From positions 1,149,636 to 1,213,635 of the forward strand of contig NZ_JOKH01000002.1 of assembly GCF_000722635.1 (NCBI RefSeq): DNA of 64,000 nt, in the 5' to 3' direction. The position numbers and the translations under genes were made by a program. The notes beneath the pieces are model-generated. The model was given only the letters and a program-made list of their open reading frames with translations. It had not been told where the DNA came from and ran no database searches. The stretch comes from Endozoicomonas numazuensis (GTDB lineage: Bacteria; Pseudomonadota; Gammaproteobacteria; Pseudomonadales; Endozoicomonadaceae). Of this stretch, positions 27,070 through 36,556 are shown piece after piece; positions within the stretch are counted from its first letter, which is position 1, and every line of letters begins with the position of its first letter.

Positions 27070-28269
27070 TTAATGAGCATTAACCGAACGACCGAAAAAC
27101 TTTTTAGCCAGGCTTATTGAGTGCCTGAAAACGTATCTGCTACCACTGGTGCAGAAGCGAACCAGAGACCCTAAATGAGACGACAATGGAAAGCGAAATG
27201 ACTTTTTATTGGCCAGCAGAGCAATTTCCCTCTCCAATGGAGCCCTGCTTATAAGTATCCTGCTGCAATACCGGTCTTTGTGCTGTCGATAAACCTCCAG
27301 ATCGAAAACTTGGGAATACTTATCCAGCTCACCGGCTATATCCAGTGTTAACAACGTTCTCAAACACTTTATGCATTGACTGCAATTACCTGCAACTTCA
27401 TCCCCTACACAAACGTCTAAAGACGTATAAGAATCTTCAACACCTGCCACTCGAATGGTTTTTTCAGCCCGTGTGTACTCACTGCCCACTGAGAGCGAAC
27501 TCAAAGACTCAGTAGACAACATGGGTAACGCCATTAAGTCACTGTGTGCCATAGAATCGGTTTTACCGATGAAGACTTCCGGATAAGCATAGGCAGAGCC
27601 ATATAAGTAACGACCTATCCCTTTTTGAAGTAACAAAGCGACTGAAGTATTTCGTGCTGTATGCGTTTGCATAAAATGCAGTCGATCACAATAAAAGTGG
27701 TCGAGGTTTGAATTAACCTTGATGAAAGGCAGCCCTATCTTGTCAGCAATAGGCTTCAACGCTTCGTAACGGTCATTAAAGAGCACTTCCGGGTTCGTTT
27801 TTTTACCATGTGAACCAACATTGTTATAAATCAGATGAGTCACTTTGAAGCCAGGCAAAACATCGGCATAGAAGTAGTCAGCAAGCGTGCAGTATGAATC
27901 AATGCCGCCTGAAAAACCGGTTGCAACTCCTCTGCTCTCATAAGATGTTTTGTCAATCTCATCTACAAAAATATCGATCAACTGAAGATGAGGCATAATG
28001 CTTTTTAGTACGTGTTGATAAGACCCAGACAAATGATGATACAAGTGCTCTGAAACAACACCTTCAACCTTGATAGGCTCCCCCCTGTCCATTGCTGGTA
28101 TCAACAAAGCCAATAAAGCAGCATCTGCCCGATCGGACACCAGTTCTGAGAACTCATCCGGAAGGGAGTATTCCAACTCATCGTTGCCCAGAGCATAACT
28201 GATTCTTGCTGTGTACCTGGTGAAACCACTACTGCGGGTTACTTCCGGTTTACTGATTATCATGATCAA
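27070..28269 (-). CDS. PP-loop (N-type ATP pyrophosphatase) family protein in EPS operon
   Basis: A 399-aa protein of unrecognised specific function. The PP-loop SGGIDS lies at residues 120-125, the ATP-binding signature of enzymes that adenylate a substrate (asparagine synthetase, QueC, ThiI and similar). A Cys cluster follows near residue 310: GDEVAGNCSQCIKCLRT, with a CxxCxxC-type spacing that could bind zinc or iron-sulphur, as in QueC-like enzymes. The start MIMIISKPEV is uncertain by two residues. Position between a glycosyltransferase and a pyruvyl transferase suggests it modifies an EPS sugar or builds an activated donor, for example by amidation; this is inference only. Confidence 0.6.
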   Translation of the reverse strand: MIMIISKPEVTRSSGFTRYTARISYALGNDELEYSLPDEFSELVSDRADAALLALLIPAMDRGEPIKVEGVVSEHLYHHLSGSYQHVLKSIMPHLQLIDIFVDEIDKTSYESRGVATGFSGGIDSYCTLADYFYADVLPGFKVTHLIYNNVGSHGKKTNPEVLFNDRYEALKPIADKIGLPFIKVNSNLDHFYCDRLHFMQTHTARNTSVALLLQKGIGRYLYGSAYAYPEVFIGKTDSMAHSDLMALPMLSTESLSSLSVGSEYTRAEKTIRVAGVEDSYTSLDVCVGDEVAGNCSQCIKCLRTLLTLDIAGELDKYSQVFDLEVYRQHKDRYCSRILISRAPLEREIALLANKKSFRFPLSSHLGSLVRFCTSGSRYVFRHSISLAKKFFGRSVNAH

Positions 28270-28340
28270 ACATCTTCAATTTTTATTATTCTGTACTGGT
28301 CAGGGTCTTACTAGCTCTCTTTTCGTAAGTAGCTAGTCAT

Positions 28341-29219
28341 TCAAACTTTAACGGGGGCAACCGTTGATAAAGCATCTATTGCCTGATGCGCTCTGCTCTT
28401 GAAAGTGGCTTCATTACTCAGAAAGCCCGACTCTTTTGATAAATGACTCAATCGACTGGCAGCGTCCTTAACGAAATAATGCTGAGTAAAAGACAGAACT
28501 CTTTCTGCAAGCTGACTTTTTCTGCCTAACCCGGTCCCACCTGCAGTTTTTGCCCAGAGATCTCTTATACTTGAAACAGGCATCGACCTGAACTCCAACG
28601 TCATTCCTAATGACTCACTCCAGTCATACCACTTATTTCTATGCAAGCTTGCCAATGGTTCAACAGCAAGCCAGGGCGTTCTGAGAGTATCTGCCAGAAT
28701 GGCTCCATGCATGGCTTCCGAAATCAGCAGCTCACTCTGCTGAATATCATCCAGTACTTTCCTTACCTCAGCACGAGGATCAATAAAGTGAATACCTGCG
28801 AGCTCACAGGCTCTCTCCCAATTGCCTCGTTCGATACTCTGAAAATGAGGCATAAAGCTCGCTTTAAACTTTTTTTCCATCGATGGTCTGGCAACAAAGT
28901 GAGTCAGGATGGCGGAGTCTGTAATCGCAAGATTCTGCTCTAACCCTAACCGGGAGGCTGTTCGGGGTCCTCGTACAAAACAGAACTGCCAGTTACCGTC
29001 ATGCACGTCTGGCAAATCGGTATAACCTCCATAGCCTGAGCCTACAACCAGCTTTTTTGCAGCAGGATTAAAGTCATTCCAGATGATGGACCCCACCCCC
29101 AAAAAAAGTTGAGAGTCATCATCATTGAAAAATCCAGGCTCAATGAGCTCATCCCACAAGATGCTGTTCAGCTCATCCCCAAAATTAGGCACTTCACCCC
29201 GGTAATACGTTAACTTCAT
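28341..29219 (-). CDS. Polysaccharide pyruvyl transferase family protein (ExoV-like)
   Basis: A 292-aa cytoplasmic enzyme. NFGDELN (residues 12-18) is the family signature, followed by FLGVGSIIW, VVGSGYGG, FVRGPRTASRLG and ISEAMHGAILADTLRTPWLAV, all typical of the PssM/CsaB/ExoV fold. It likely attaches a ketal-linked pyruvate from PEP to a sugar of the repeat unit, adding negative charge to the polymer. It begins 3 bp after the flippase gene ends. Confidence 0.88.
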   Translation of the reverse strand: MKLTYYRGEVPNFGDELNSILWDELIEPGFFNDDDSQLFLGVGSIIWNDFNPAAKKLVVGSGYGGYTDLPDVHDGNWQFCFVRGPRTASRLGLEQNLAITDSAILTHFVARPSMEKKFKASFMPHFQSIERGNWERACELAGIHFIDPRAEVRKVLDDIQQSELLISEAMHGAILADTLRTPWLAVEPLASLHRNKWYDWSESLGMTLEFRSMPVSSIRDLWAKTAGGTGLGRKSQLAERVLSFTQHYFVKDAASRLSHLSKESGFLSNEATFKSRAHQAIDALSTVAPVKV

Positions 29220-29222
29220 TGA

Positions 29223-30704
29223 TCACCTGAAAATTAAATTCAAACAGCATTCAAGCTTGTCAAAAAAAGGCTGATATCTGGGCATCAAGTCACAGAACAT
29301 TGCTTTGACCCGCTGATAATCCAGCAGCATAACTACAAAGAGGTAGATGAAAACTGCGATAACAGCATCTATTAAAAGGTGAATGACCGGATACAATTGA
29401 AAAGTGTTCTCAGTCATATAAAGAACGACACTGAACGTAAGACAGCCCAATATCGCCACCCGGATATTGTTCAGATATTTCGTCAGCGTTAAATCAAGCA
29501 AATCGCAGGATTTGACCATGGAAATAGTACAGAAAATAAACTTGCTGAATACAAACACAAGCAACAAAAACTGCATTCCCTGTGACGCTGCCAGAGCTGT
29601 CAAAGGCATGATAATCATCAGCAGTGTTACCTGCCTCCTGACCCACCACTGGGCATGGTCACAGATCAGAATAATGCTTTTCTGAGGAACTCCAAGGGCA
29701 ATGCTGAACAAGATAAGACAGAAGGCCTGAAAGACACCAACAGCACTGCTCCATTGCTCTGTAAACAGAATCTTGAAAATCAGGTCGGCTTCAATAAACA
29801 GCAATGTAAATACCGGAAATAGAAGCATGGAAGTCAGATAGACAGAGCTCTGAAATGAGGCTCTAACTCGCTCAAAGTCACTTTGTTGAGACGCCAGCAA
29901 TGGAAAGTTGACATCATTTATCGTGCCAATGCAGATATCACTGACTATATCAGACAGACGCTTGGCAACATTAAAAAAGCCTAACTCCTTATTACCGAGA
30001 AATGAGCCGATGATGACAGAATCGTAGTGTTTAGCCAGTTCAGACAGCCCGGTTGTCAGTGTACTGTACCAACCGAATGTAGCCATCGACTTAAGTATGT
30101 CGATGGAGAAATAGCACTTCAAATATTTTCTTGTGGGAATAAACACTGCAATAAAATTTACAACAGCCAATATGACCTGAGACCAGATCAGTGACCAGAC
30201 TCCAAACCCGGAATGAATCAGGGCAATAATGATGGCAGCGGCCAAGAAGGTAGATACTGTTACCCTGACGGCAATAGTTGTGTACTTCTGCTCTCGAAGA
30301 AGTACCGCATTAAGAGTATTGAACAGACCGTCAGCCAACAGTTTGAGACAAAGGATTCTCAACGCCAGATTGAACACGTCCGTTTGAAACTCGAATAGAG
30401 ACAAACAACTAAAACCCATCAGAACAGTGCTAATCGCCAATGCAACAAATAAGTTGAACCAGAAAACACTGCTAATATGTCGGCTATCTATTTCTTCAAA
30501 CTTTATCAATCCATCTCGCCAACCACTGGGAAGCAAGCATGCTGCCAGAAAAATCACGGCCAGCGCAAACGCTACCAGACCGAAATCTTCAGGACTGAGA
30601 ATCCTGGCAGTGTAGGTAAAAACAGCAAAGGTGATGGCCGGAGGGAAGAATTTGCTAATAAATAGCCATATTACGCCCCGGGTCATTGTACTTTTATCAG
30701 ACAT
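29223..30704 (-). CDS. Lipid-linked oligosaccharide flippase (Wzx/ExoT-like)
   Basis: A 493-aa membrane protein with about 14 hydrophobic helices in the MATE/MOP superfamily layout. FTYTARILSPEDFGLVAFALAV near residues 25-46 and ALRILCLKLLADGLFNTLNAVLLREQKY near 110-137 match the WzxC/ExoT group. It moves the lipid-linked repeat unit from the cytoplasmic to the periplasmic face of the inner membrane for polymerisation. Confidence 0.92.
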   Translation of the reverse strand: MSDKSTMTRGVIWLFISKFFPPAITFAVFTYTARILSPEDFGLVAFALAVIFLAACLLPSGWRDGLIKFEEIDSRHISSVFWFNLFVALAISTVLMGFSCLSLFEFQTDVFNLALRILCLKLLADGLFNTLNAVLLREQKYTTIAVRVTVSTFLAAAIIIALIHSGFGVWSLIWSQVILAVVNFIAVFIPTRKYLKCYFSIDILKSMATFGWYSTLTTGLSELAKHYDSVIIGSFLGNKELGFFNVAKRLSDIVSDICIGTINDVNFPLLASQQSDFERVRASFQSSVYLTSMLLFPVFTLLFIEADLIFKILFTEQWSSAVGVFQAFCLILFSIALGVPQKSIILICDHAQWWVRRQVTLLMIIMPLTALAASQGMQFLLLVFVFSKFIFCTISMVKSCDLLDLTLTKYLNNIRVAILGCLTFSVVLYMTENTFQLYPVIHLLIDAVIAVFIYLFVVMLLDYQRVKAMFCDLMPRYQPFFDKLECCLNLIFR

Positions 30705-30775
30705 ACTGACTACTTAACCAGATTAACCCAGGAATCCATGGGTTCTATTATTCTTCTTATGTTTGAAGCGTTGGA

Positions 30776-31663
30776 TTAATACTGCTTCAGGTCATCTCTT
30801 CCAATGAGTTTGGAAGCCACTCCCAGATGCAAGCAGCTTCGAAGCAGCCAATAGTTTCTCTTTACAGGATAAATCGACAACATCAAAGCGCTAAAAAAGC
30901 AGACAAGAACCTTAATTCCCGCCTTCACCAACTCAACAGCACCCATGGTTTTTCTGTCAGCTACCAACAGCTGACCATGAGATTGTCCTGCACAATATCG
31001 CCTTTTAATCAGCCAGCTCAATGTTGCCCGGTGTGCAGGCACTTTTTCATACGCTATAGCGTCATCGTCATAAACCAGTTTTGCCCCCTTTTTGTATAGC
31101 CTGGCAAAAAACTCGGTGTCTTCACCGCCTGTCTGTCCCAAAGACAGATTAAATCTCTCACCCTTTACAATGTCAGATTGCATGTCCAGAAGCGTATTAC
31201 CGGTATAGCCTGTCTTGATCTCACCTTCGTCATACTCAGGTTTTGTCGTATGAAGGTCGCACTGCCTCATCCATTCAGGACAACCTTCAGGGTATACAGC
31301 CATCACAGGCCCAAATACAACCTGGGCTCCCGACTTTCCTGCCCTATCCAGCATGGCTATCAGCCATCCTTCAGAGACTTCTTCATCGTCATCAATAAAG
31401 ATCAGATAGTCTGAGTTTTGATTTTCGAGACAGGCATTTCTGGCGACCGAGATATTTCGATAAGGGGCATGTACATAGGTCAGGTTCAAGCCGGTTTCCG
31501 CGGCAATCGCCAAAATGCGACTTTTCATTACCGGCTCCAGATCATTGTCAGCCACCCGTACTGATAATGTCATTCCCTCTGGGACTTGCTGCCGGGCCAG
31601 AGATTCCAGTGTTTGCCTGATAGCAGGACGCTGAAAAGTACAGATGGCTACACATACGTCCAT
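30776..31663 (-). CDS. Glycosyltransferase family 2 (ExoM-like)
   Basis: A 295-aa GT-A enzyme. VCVAICTFQRPAIRQTLESL opens the donor domain, with VADND, NISVARNACLENQNSDYLIFIDDDEEVSEGW (DDD metal motif) and GGEDTEFFARLYKKGAKL (ED motif). The sequence is near rhizobial ExoM. A C-terminal hydrophobic stretch (about residues 252-272) could anchor it to the membrane. It lies 2 bp after the next transferase and 71 bp before the flippase gene. Confidence 0.88.
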   Translation of the reverse strand: MDVCVAICTFQRPAIRQTLESLARQQVPEGMTLSVRVADNDLEPVMKSRILAIAAETGLNLTYVHAPYRNISVARNACLENQNSDYLIFIDDDEEVSEGWLIAMLDRAGKSGAQVVFGPVMAVYPEGCPEWMRQCDLHTTKPEYDEGEIKTGYTGNTLLDMQSDIVKGERFNLSLGQTGGEDTEFFARLYKKGAKLVYDDDAIAYEKVPAHRATLSWLIKRRYCAGQSHGQLLVADRKTMGAVELVKAGIKVLVCFFSALMLSIYPVKRNYWLLRSCLHLGVASKLIGRDDLKQY

Positions 31664-31664
31664 A

Positions 31665-32654
31665 TCAATACGCTCTACCCTGAAGTCGACGCATTAAGCC
31701 TGCTGTCACTTCACGACAGAACCCTAATGACCACCCCATGTGCATGGCAGCAGCGGCCAGCCCTGACAGACAACTGTTCAAAGAACGATTCCGAACCCCA
31801 AGCAACAGGCCATAGCCAGCACAAACGAGACACCATAAAGCGACTGGAAGAAAAAAAATGTTGCTGACTGGAACCAGTAACAACAGAAGAACTGACGGAA
31901 ATACCAGCATGGGCAGAGCCTGACGTAACTTCAAAGATTTTTTGTGCTGTAGAGTGTGACTGGCCACTCCCACACCATTTCGATGATATTGAGCAAACAA
32001 CGAAGCCAGCGTTTTTCGTGGGTAGTAGCCCATAACCGTTTCTGCGGTATGCCAGATTCTGTAGCCTGCCTGAATGAGTCGATAATCCAGCTCAAAATCC
32101 TCATTCGCTACATAAGACTCGTCATAACCCCCAACAGCCCGAAATGCTGACACTCTCATCAAGGCATGGTGACCATGATCAACCCATTGCCCTTCCTGTA
32201 TTGCTTTTCGATGTGCTGAGCCTCCATTACCCAGTCTGGAATTCTGGGTAATCGCCACTACTTCCTGAAACCGTGAATGTCCACAGGTTTCCATAGAAAC
32301 CACCACAGAATCAGCCGACTGTTTCTTGAATTCATCCATCAATCTGGAGATAAAATCATCAGGATAAGAAGCATGGGCATCCAGCCTAATAAAACACTCA
32401 TAGCTCTCCCCATATTTTTCAATAGCCAGATTCACGCCAGCACTTTGAATTTTTTTGGGGTTATCCAATAGACTAACCCTACTGTCCTCATCTGCTAATT
32501 GAGCGACGATAGAACGCGTTCCATCACTGCTGCCACCATCAGCTATTACTATCCTGCTTTTTTGATAGTTATCCAGAATCTGTCGGATTAACGGTTCGAT
32601 ATGCTCAGATTCATTGAGACAGGGAATCACTACCAGAACATCTAGTTCGGCCAT
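31665..32654 (-). CDS. Glycosyltransferase family 2 (ExoA-like)
   Basis: A 329-aa membrane-bound transferase. DVLVVIPCLNESEHIEPLI is the N-terminus of ExoA-type enzymes, which add a sugar beta-1,3 in succinoglycan assembly. IADGGSSDGT, FIRLDAHASYPDDFI (DxD-like DAH) and NEDFELDYRLIQAG (ED motif) follow, then hydrophobic helices at about 245-300. It is likely an early sugar addition after the initiating transferase. Donor and linkage cannot be read from sequence. Confidence 0.9.
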   Translation of the reverse strand: MAELDVLVVIPCLNESEHIEPLIRQILDNYQKSRIVIADGGSSDGTRSIVAQLADEDSRVSLLDNPKKIQSAGVNLAIEKYGESYECFIRLDAHASYPDDFISRLMDEFKKQSADSVVVSMETCGHSRFQEVVAITQNSRLGNGGSAHRKAIQEGQWVDHGHHALMRVSAFRAVGGYDESYVANEDFELDYRLIQAGYRIWHTAETVMGYYPRKTLASLFAQYHRNGVGVASHTLQHKKSLKLRQALPMLVFPSVLLLLLVPVSNIFFLPVALWCLVCAGYGLLLGVRNRSLNSCLSGLAAAAMHMGWSLGFCREVTAGLMRRLQGRAY

Positions 32655-32682
32655 ACTTTAATCCTGCAAAACGGCTTTATTA

Positions 32683-33909
32683 CTAATAGACAACGCGGAT
32701 GGGTTTTATTTCTGAGTGTGGACTCAGATAAACCCAGGAAAAGCAGATAAGCAGCTGCATCATAGAGAACTCTCTGAACCAGCTGACCTCAAGAATGGTC
32801 TGTGAAAGCATGAAAATGAATATAAATACGGCATAGCTTTCACGACTACCCAAAGCAATAGAACGTCGCAAGAGAATCCTGCGACACTGAATAAGAATGA
32901 CTGACAAAAAAATGGTGAACCCAACCGCTCCCAACTCAATCAAAATATCCACAAACATATTGTGAAAGTTGAACTTGGCTCCGGATGCAAAGTTCAACGC
33001 TTCCCAGATATCTTCAGCAACATTATTTCCCTGATAGAAAACCGCTTGAAAACCCGTCCCAAAAATCGGGTTTGACCAGAAAAACTCTAACCCTCTCTGC
33101 CAGATATAGGTACGGCCTGTCAGAGTGGGGTCTTTGTTCAGGCTGTACATGAGCTCATCGAAATACCCTTGTGAGACAAAGATCACGATGGCAATACCTA
33201 TACAGACAGCAGCAAGAATCAGGAAGAAATTCATAGCTCTACGGCTAAAACTTCTCATGTTCCAGTTGAGGTACAAGATGACAACCAGGCCAGCAACAAC
33301 ACTCATGATCACAGCCACCAGCCCACCCAGAGACTTGGCATAAATCAGAACGACGAAACTGGTCAGCATCAACAAAGCGCCCAGCCCTCTGAAAACCAAT
33401 CGGTGACGACGACTAAACATCAGTGTCAGGCCAGTAAAAATGCTCAAGCCCGAGTGCACAGACAAAAAATTCTTACTCTGGTAGATCCCAGTCAGAACCA
33501 CATCCTGAGTCAAGCCATTAATCGCAGTCCTGCCAAAGAACAGAGACATCAGCATGGCTATCAACATGGCGCTGGCTGCTGCAGAAAGAAAAGTATCGTC
33601 TTTGATCGTTTCGGCCAGCACAATGGCGATAATGCTGGTCAGGAATAACTGAAAACCACTCCTCAGACTCTTACCTGGCTGATCAGACCAGAGAAAAGAC
33701 AGCATACTCATAACAGGGATCAGCAAGATCACCCAATGTCTTCGACAAAATGCCAGTGACTGTCCATAGTCAAGTATCACAACCAATATCCCTGCTGCCA
33801 GAAACACCAGCCCTGCCAATACGCCAAACATTGAATTGAACATTAATGAGAAAACAATGATGAAGGCGAATGCGAACTCTTTAAGTTCCGATCGGTTGAC
33901 AGCAATCAA
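32683..33909 (-). CDS. O-antigen ligase/Wzy-type polysaccharide polymerase (ExoQ-like)
   Basis: A 408-aa protein with about 11 membrane helices and the large periplasmic loop of the Wzy_C/O-antigen ligase family: DPTLTGRTYIWQRGLEFFWSNPIFGTGF near residues 260-287, with the conserved GR-x-x-W and NP-GxG residues, and NFHNMFVDILIELG with the conserved His. It links flipped repeat units into polymer in the periplasm. The gene is placed between the co-polymerase and the transferases, as exoQ is. Confidence 0.9.
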   Translation of the reverse strand: MIAVNRSELKEFAFAFIIVFSLMFNSMFGVLAGLVFLAAGILVVILDYGQSLAFCRRHWVILLIPVMSMLSFLWSDQPGKSLRSGFQLFLTSIIAIVLAETIKDDTFLSAAASAMLIAMLMSLFFGRTAINGLTQDVVLTGIYQSKNFLSVHSGLSIFTGLTLMFSRRHRLVFRGLGALLMLTSFVVLIYAKSLGGLVAVIMSVVAGLVVILYLNWNMRSFSRRAMNFFLILAAVCIGIAIVIFVSQGYFDELMYSLNKDPTLTGRTYIWQRGLEFFWSNPIFGTGFQAVFYQGNNVAEDIWEALNFASGAKFNFHNMFVDILIELGAVGFTIFLSVILIQCRRILLRRSIALGSRESYAVFIFIFMLSQTILEVSWFREFSMMQLLICFSWVYLSPHSEIKPIRVVY

Positions 33910-33919
33910 CGTCTTACCC

Positions 33920-35977
33920 CTATCCCTTATACAGGGTTCTGGATGGGTCAGCCTTGTTGAGAATCACTCCAGCCATATCAGCTCCTGACTGGATGATCCG
34001 AGCAATCCCAGCATTGACGCGTTCAACATTGAGTTTCCCTGCCCCGACTATATACAGAACACTGTCACAATGTTTTGCAACAACCAGCGCGTCACTCACC
34101 TGCTCCAAAGAAGGACAATCTACAAAAACATAGTCGTATTGATCTCTTAATAGACCCAGCAAGTTTGAAAACTTTTCTGCAACTAGCATCTCCTGAGCAT
34201 ATACTGTCTCACGCCCTGCCGAAATAATGCTCAGCTTTCCATATCGAGCTGTACAGCTTTCAACCTGAGCCTGACTTTCCAGAATATCAACCAACCCTCC
34301 TGTGCAAACATCACTCTCGAGATAGTGATGAATAGCTGGCTCTCTCAAATTGGCTTCAATATAGAGTGTTCGCCCCAGCTCTGCGAAAGCCAGAGCCGTA
34401 TTAAACGCAACACTGGTTTTTCCTTCTGATGCAGCTGTTGAGGTAACTGCAAATACCTTGTGATCCAGACTGGAGCGGTTCAGGTGAATGCTAGAGCGAA
34501 TCGTTCTGATAGCTTCGGAATAAGCATCTGAAGAGACTGGAGAAAACCGCAGTACTTCATCTCTTTTACGTTTGGAGAACTTTTTGTCAGGTACTACGCA
34601 AAGCAGTGTCTGATTGAGTTTTTCTTCGGCATCTCTTGCTACACGAACAGTGTTATCCAGCATTTCTCTGATTATCACCAGAGCCATCGATAATATAAAA
34701 GCAATGACAGCGCCCGCCAGAACAATCAGCTTTTTTATCGGACTGCTCGGATTCAAAGGAACGAGTGCTTCATCAATAATTCTGGCATTACTGGTGTTCA
34801 AATCAGAAGTAGCCTGGGTTTCGCCAATACGGGTAAAGAATACGTCGTAAAGATCTCGCTTCGTTTTAACTTGTCGCTCCAGCTCATTCAAACGAAACTG
34901 CTTGCGGTTGATCGCCTGCACCCTGCTTCTGGCTCTTTCAACATTGTCTTGAATCGCTTTCTCGTTGGACAACACAACCTCATACTCACGCTCAGCACCT
35001 TGGACTATTTTCTTTATCTGTTTCTGGATGTTTTGATTAATACTTTCAAGCTTACTGAGAGCCGATTTCATCTTCGGGTGTCTGGGTCCATAACGACGGG
35101 AGAGCTGCTCCACTTCCCGCTCCAGAACTGATTTGTCTTCTTTTAGTCTCTGTATCAGGCCGTTTTGAAGCACAATAGGCAAAGAGCCCAGGCCTTCATA
35201 GTTGTCCTTACCGGTATTTCTGATTTGAAGATAAACACTTTCAGCTTCAGCCAGCTGCCCCTGGATAGATGCCAGAGACTGGGTGAGTGCAGTCAATTCA
35301 CTCCGGGATAACACCAGTTCTCCCCCCAGGTCTATTAACCCTTCCCGCTCACGATAGCCCTGAAGAGCTTGCTCCGCCTCTTCCAGCTCTGCAGTCAAAT
35401 CCTTGAGTCGAACCTGCATCCAGTCTTTAGCATTCGTCGTGACAGCCAGCCTTGAATCCAGCCAGGTTTCTGTGTAGGCATGAGCAATAGCGTTAGCAGC
35501 ACTAGCAGCTAACTCAGGGTTTTCGGACTGATATGAGATATAAACAATCTGGGTTTTTCTAACCGGACTGACAGAGACGTTCTTGGCAAAATCATTCAGC
35601 AGGATATTGTAGTCCTGCTCAACATCGCTCAGTGAAATCTTTTCCTTTTGTATCAAGTTATTAAAAGCTCGCTCCATAACAGCTCTGGACTTCAGAATCT
35701 CGTATTGAGTATTCAGGTAAGTATCGCTACCAGCAATGCCATAAATATCCTTAATCGAAATGATGCTCTTATCTCTATCCTCAATCATCAAGGTAGCGGT
35801 TGCCAGGTATTGAGGCTGAAGACTGATTGCATAGAAAATGACCGCTAAAGTTACCAGGCCTGTGAATGCTGGTATCAGCCAACGATAAATCTTCAGCACA
35901 CTCAGCAATTCACTGATAGAAATAACTTCAGCATCTCTGGGTTTGACGACGGTTGAATACTGTACAGGCTGGTTCAT
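33920..35977 (-). CDS. Polysaccharide co-polymerase with BY-kinase-like domain (ExoP/Wzc-like)
   Basis: A 685-aa inner-membrane protein governing chain length. A Wzz domain with helix at about 33-52 leads into a periplasmic coiled coil (residues ~195-385). The Pro-rich second helix region (LVPLNPSSPIKKLIVLAGAV, 410-440) is followed by a cytoplasmic kinase-like domain. Walker A is ASEGKTS (Lys520) and Walker B is YDYVFVDCPS. The Walker A' motif reads LYIEANLREP where BY-kinases normally have (I/L)IDxDLRxP, so both acidic residues usually needed for Mg-ATP are altered. The C-terminus (SRTLYKG) has only one Tyr and no Tyr cluster. Kinase activity is therefore doubtful, though the scaffold role should remain. 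Confidence 0.9.
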   Translation of the reverse strand: MNQPVQYSTVVKPRDAEVISISELLSVLKIYRWLIPAFTGLVTLAVIFYAISLQPQYLATATLMIEDRDKSIISIKDIYGIAGSDTYLNTQYEILKSRAVMERAFNNLIQKEKISLSDVEQDYNILLNDFAKNVSVSPVRKTQIVYISYQSENPELAASAANAIAHAYTETWLDSRLAVTTNAKDWMQVRLKDLTAELEEAEQALQGYREREGLIDLGGELVLSRSELTALTQSLASIQGQLAEAESVYLQIRNTGKDNYEGLGSLPIVLQNGLIQRLKEDKSVLEREVEQLSRRYGPRHPKMKSALSKLESINQNIQKQIKKIVQGAEREYEVVLSNEKAIQDNVERARSRVQAINRKQFRLNELERQVKTKRDLYDVFFTRIGETQATSDLNTSNARIIDEALVPLNPSSPIKKLIVLAGAVIAFILSMALVIIREMLDNTVRVARDAEEKLNQTLLCVVPDKKFSKRKRDEVLRFSPVSSDAYSEAIRTIRSSIHLNRSSLDHKVFAVTSTAASEGKTSVAFNTALAFAELGRTLYIEANLREPAIHHYLESDVCTGGLVDILESQAQVESCTARYGKLSIISAGRETVYAQEMLVAEKFSNLLGLLRDQYDYVFVDCPSLEQVSDALVVAKHCDSVLYIVGAGKLNVERVNAGIARIIQSGADMAGVILNKADPSRTLYKG

Positions 35978-36531
35978 TAAAAGAAGCTTTCTTGAATGTT
36001 TATGATATCACCTGGCTGAAGTCGTTCGTTCAGCTTGAAGGCCAATGTGTTTTGCTCTCCCTGAACATTTTCCCTGATCACGGTCACAGTTTTTTTAGCT
36101 GCGCGCTCTGTGAAGCCACCCGCTAACGCTACCGCTTTCCCTAATGTCAGGCCGGGCTCAAAAGCAAAAGCTCCGGGTTTCTTGACCTGCCCCCGAACAA
36201 AGAACTTTCTGTATTCAAGAATTCTCACAGTGACAACGGGCTCTATCAGATAATCACCTCTCAGCTTGTCTTCGATAAACGTTTGCAAACGACCTACCGA
36301 TAACCCCCTGACTTTGATTTCGCCAATAAACGGCATGGAAATAGTGCCTGCATCACTCAGCCTGGTTTCTTTCAAACTCATTTCTTCCTCACCAAAAACA
36401 GTGACACTGATCCGGTCTCCGACACTGAGCTGGTAGGAAGAGCCTTCCAGAATATTGGACTGGCTCAGGGATAAAGGGGAAAACAAAGTGGCAAACAGAA
36501 ACAGTTGGATGATTGTTATTATTTTTTTCAC
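35977..36531 (-). CDS. Periplasmic/outer-membrane polysaccharide export protein (GumB/ExoF-like)
   Basis: A 184-aa export protein. A Sec signal peptide (about residues 1-24) has no lipobox Cys, unlike Wza. YQLSVGDRISVTVFGEEEMS begins the poly-export (PES) domain and FFVRGQVKKPGAFAFEPGLTLGKAVALAGGFTERA is the SLBB domain. The short length matches GumB-type proteins lacking the C-terminal amphipathic helix that makes the Wza pore, so another outer-membrane protein, perhaps the barrel encoded upstream, may form the channel. The stop overlaps the start of the co-polymerase gene. Confidence 0.9.
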   Translation of the reverse strand: MKKIITIIQLFLFATLFSPLSLSQSNILEGSSYQLSVGDRISVTVFGEEEMSLKETRLSDAGTISMPFIGEIKVRGLSVGRLQTFIEDKLRGDYLIEPVVTVRILEYRKFFVRGQVKKPGAFAFEPGLTLGKAVALAGGFTERAAKKTVTVIRENVQGEQNTLAFKLNERLQPGDIINIQESFF

Positions 36532-36556
36532 GTCTTACTTCCATATAACCTCTAGC

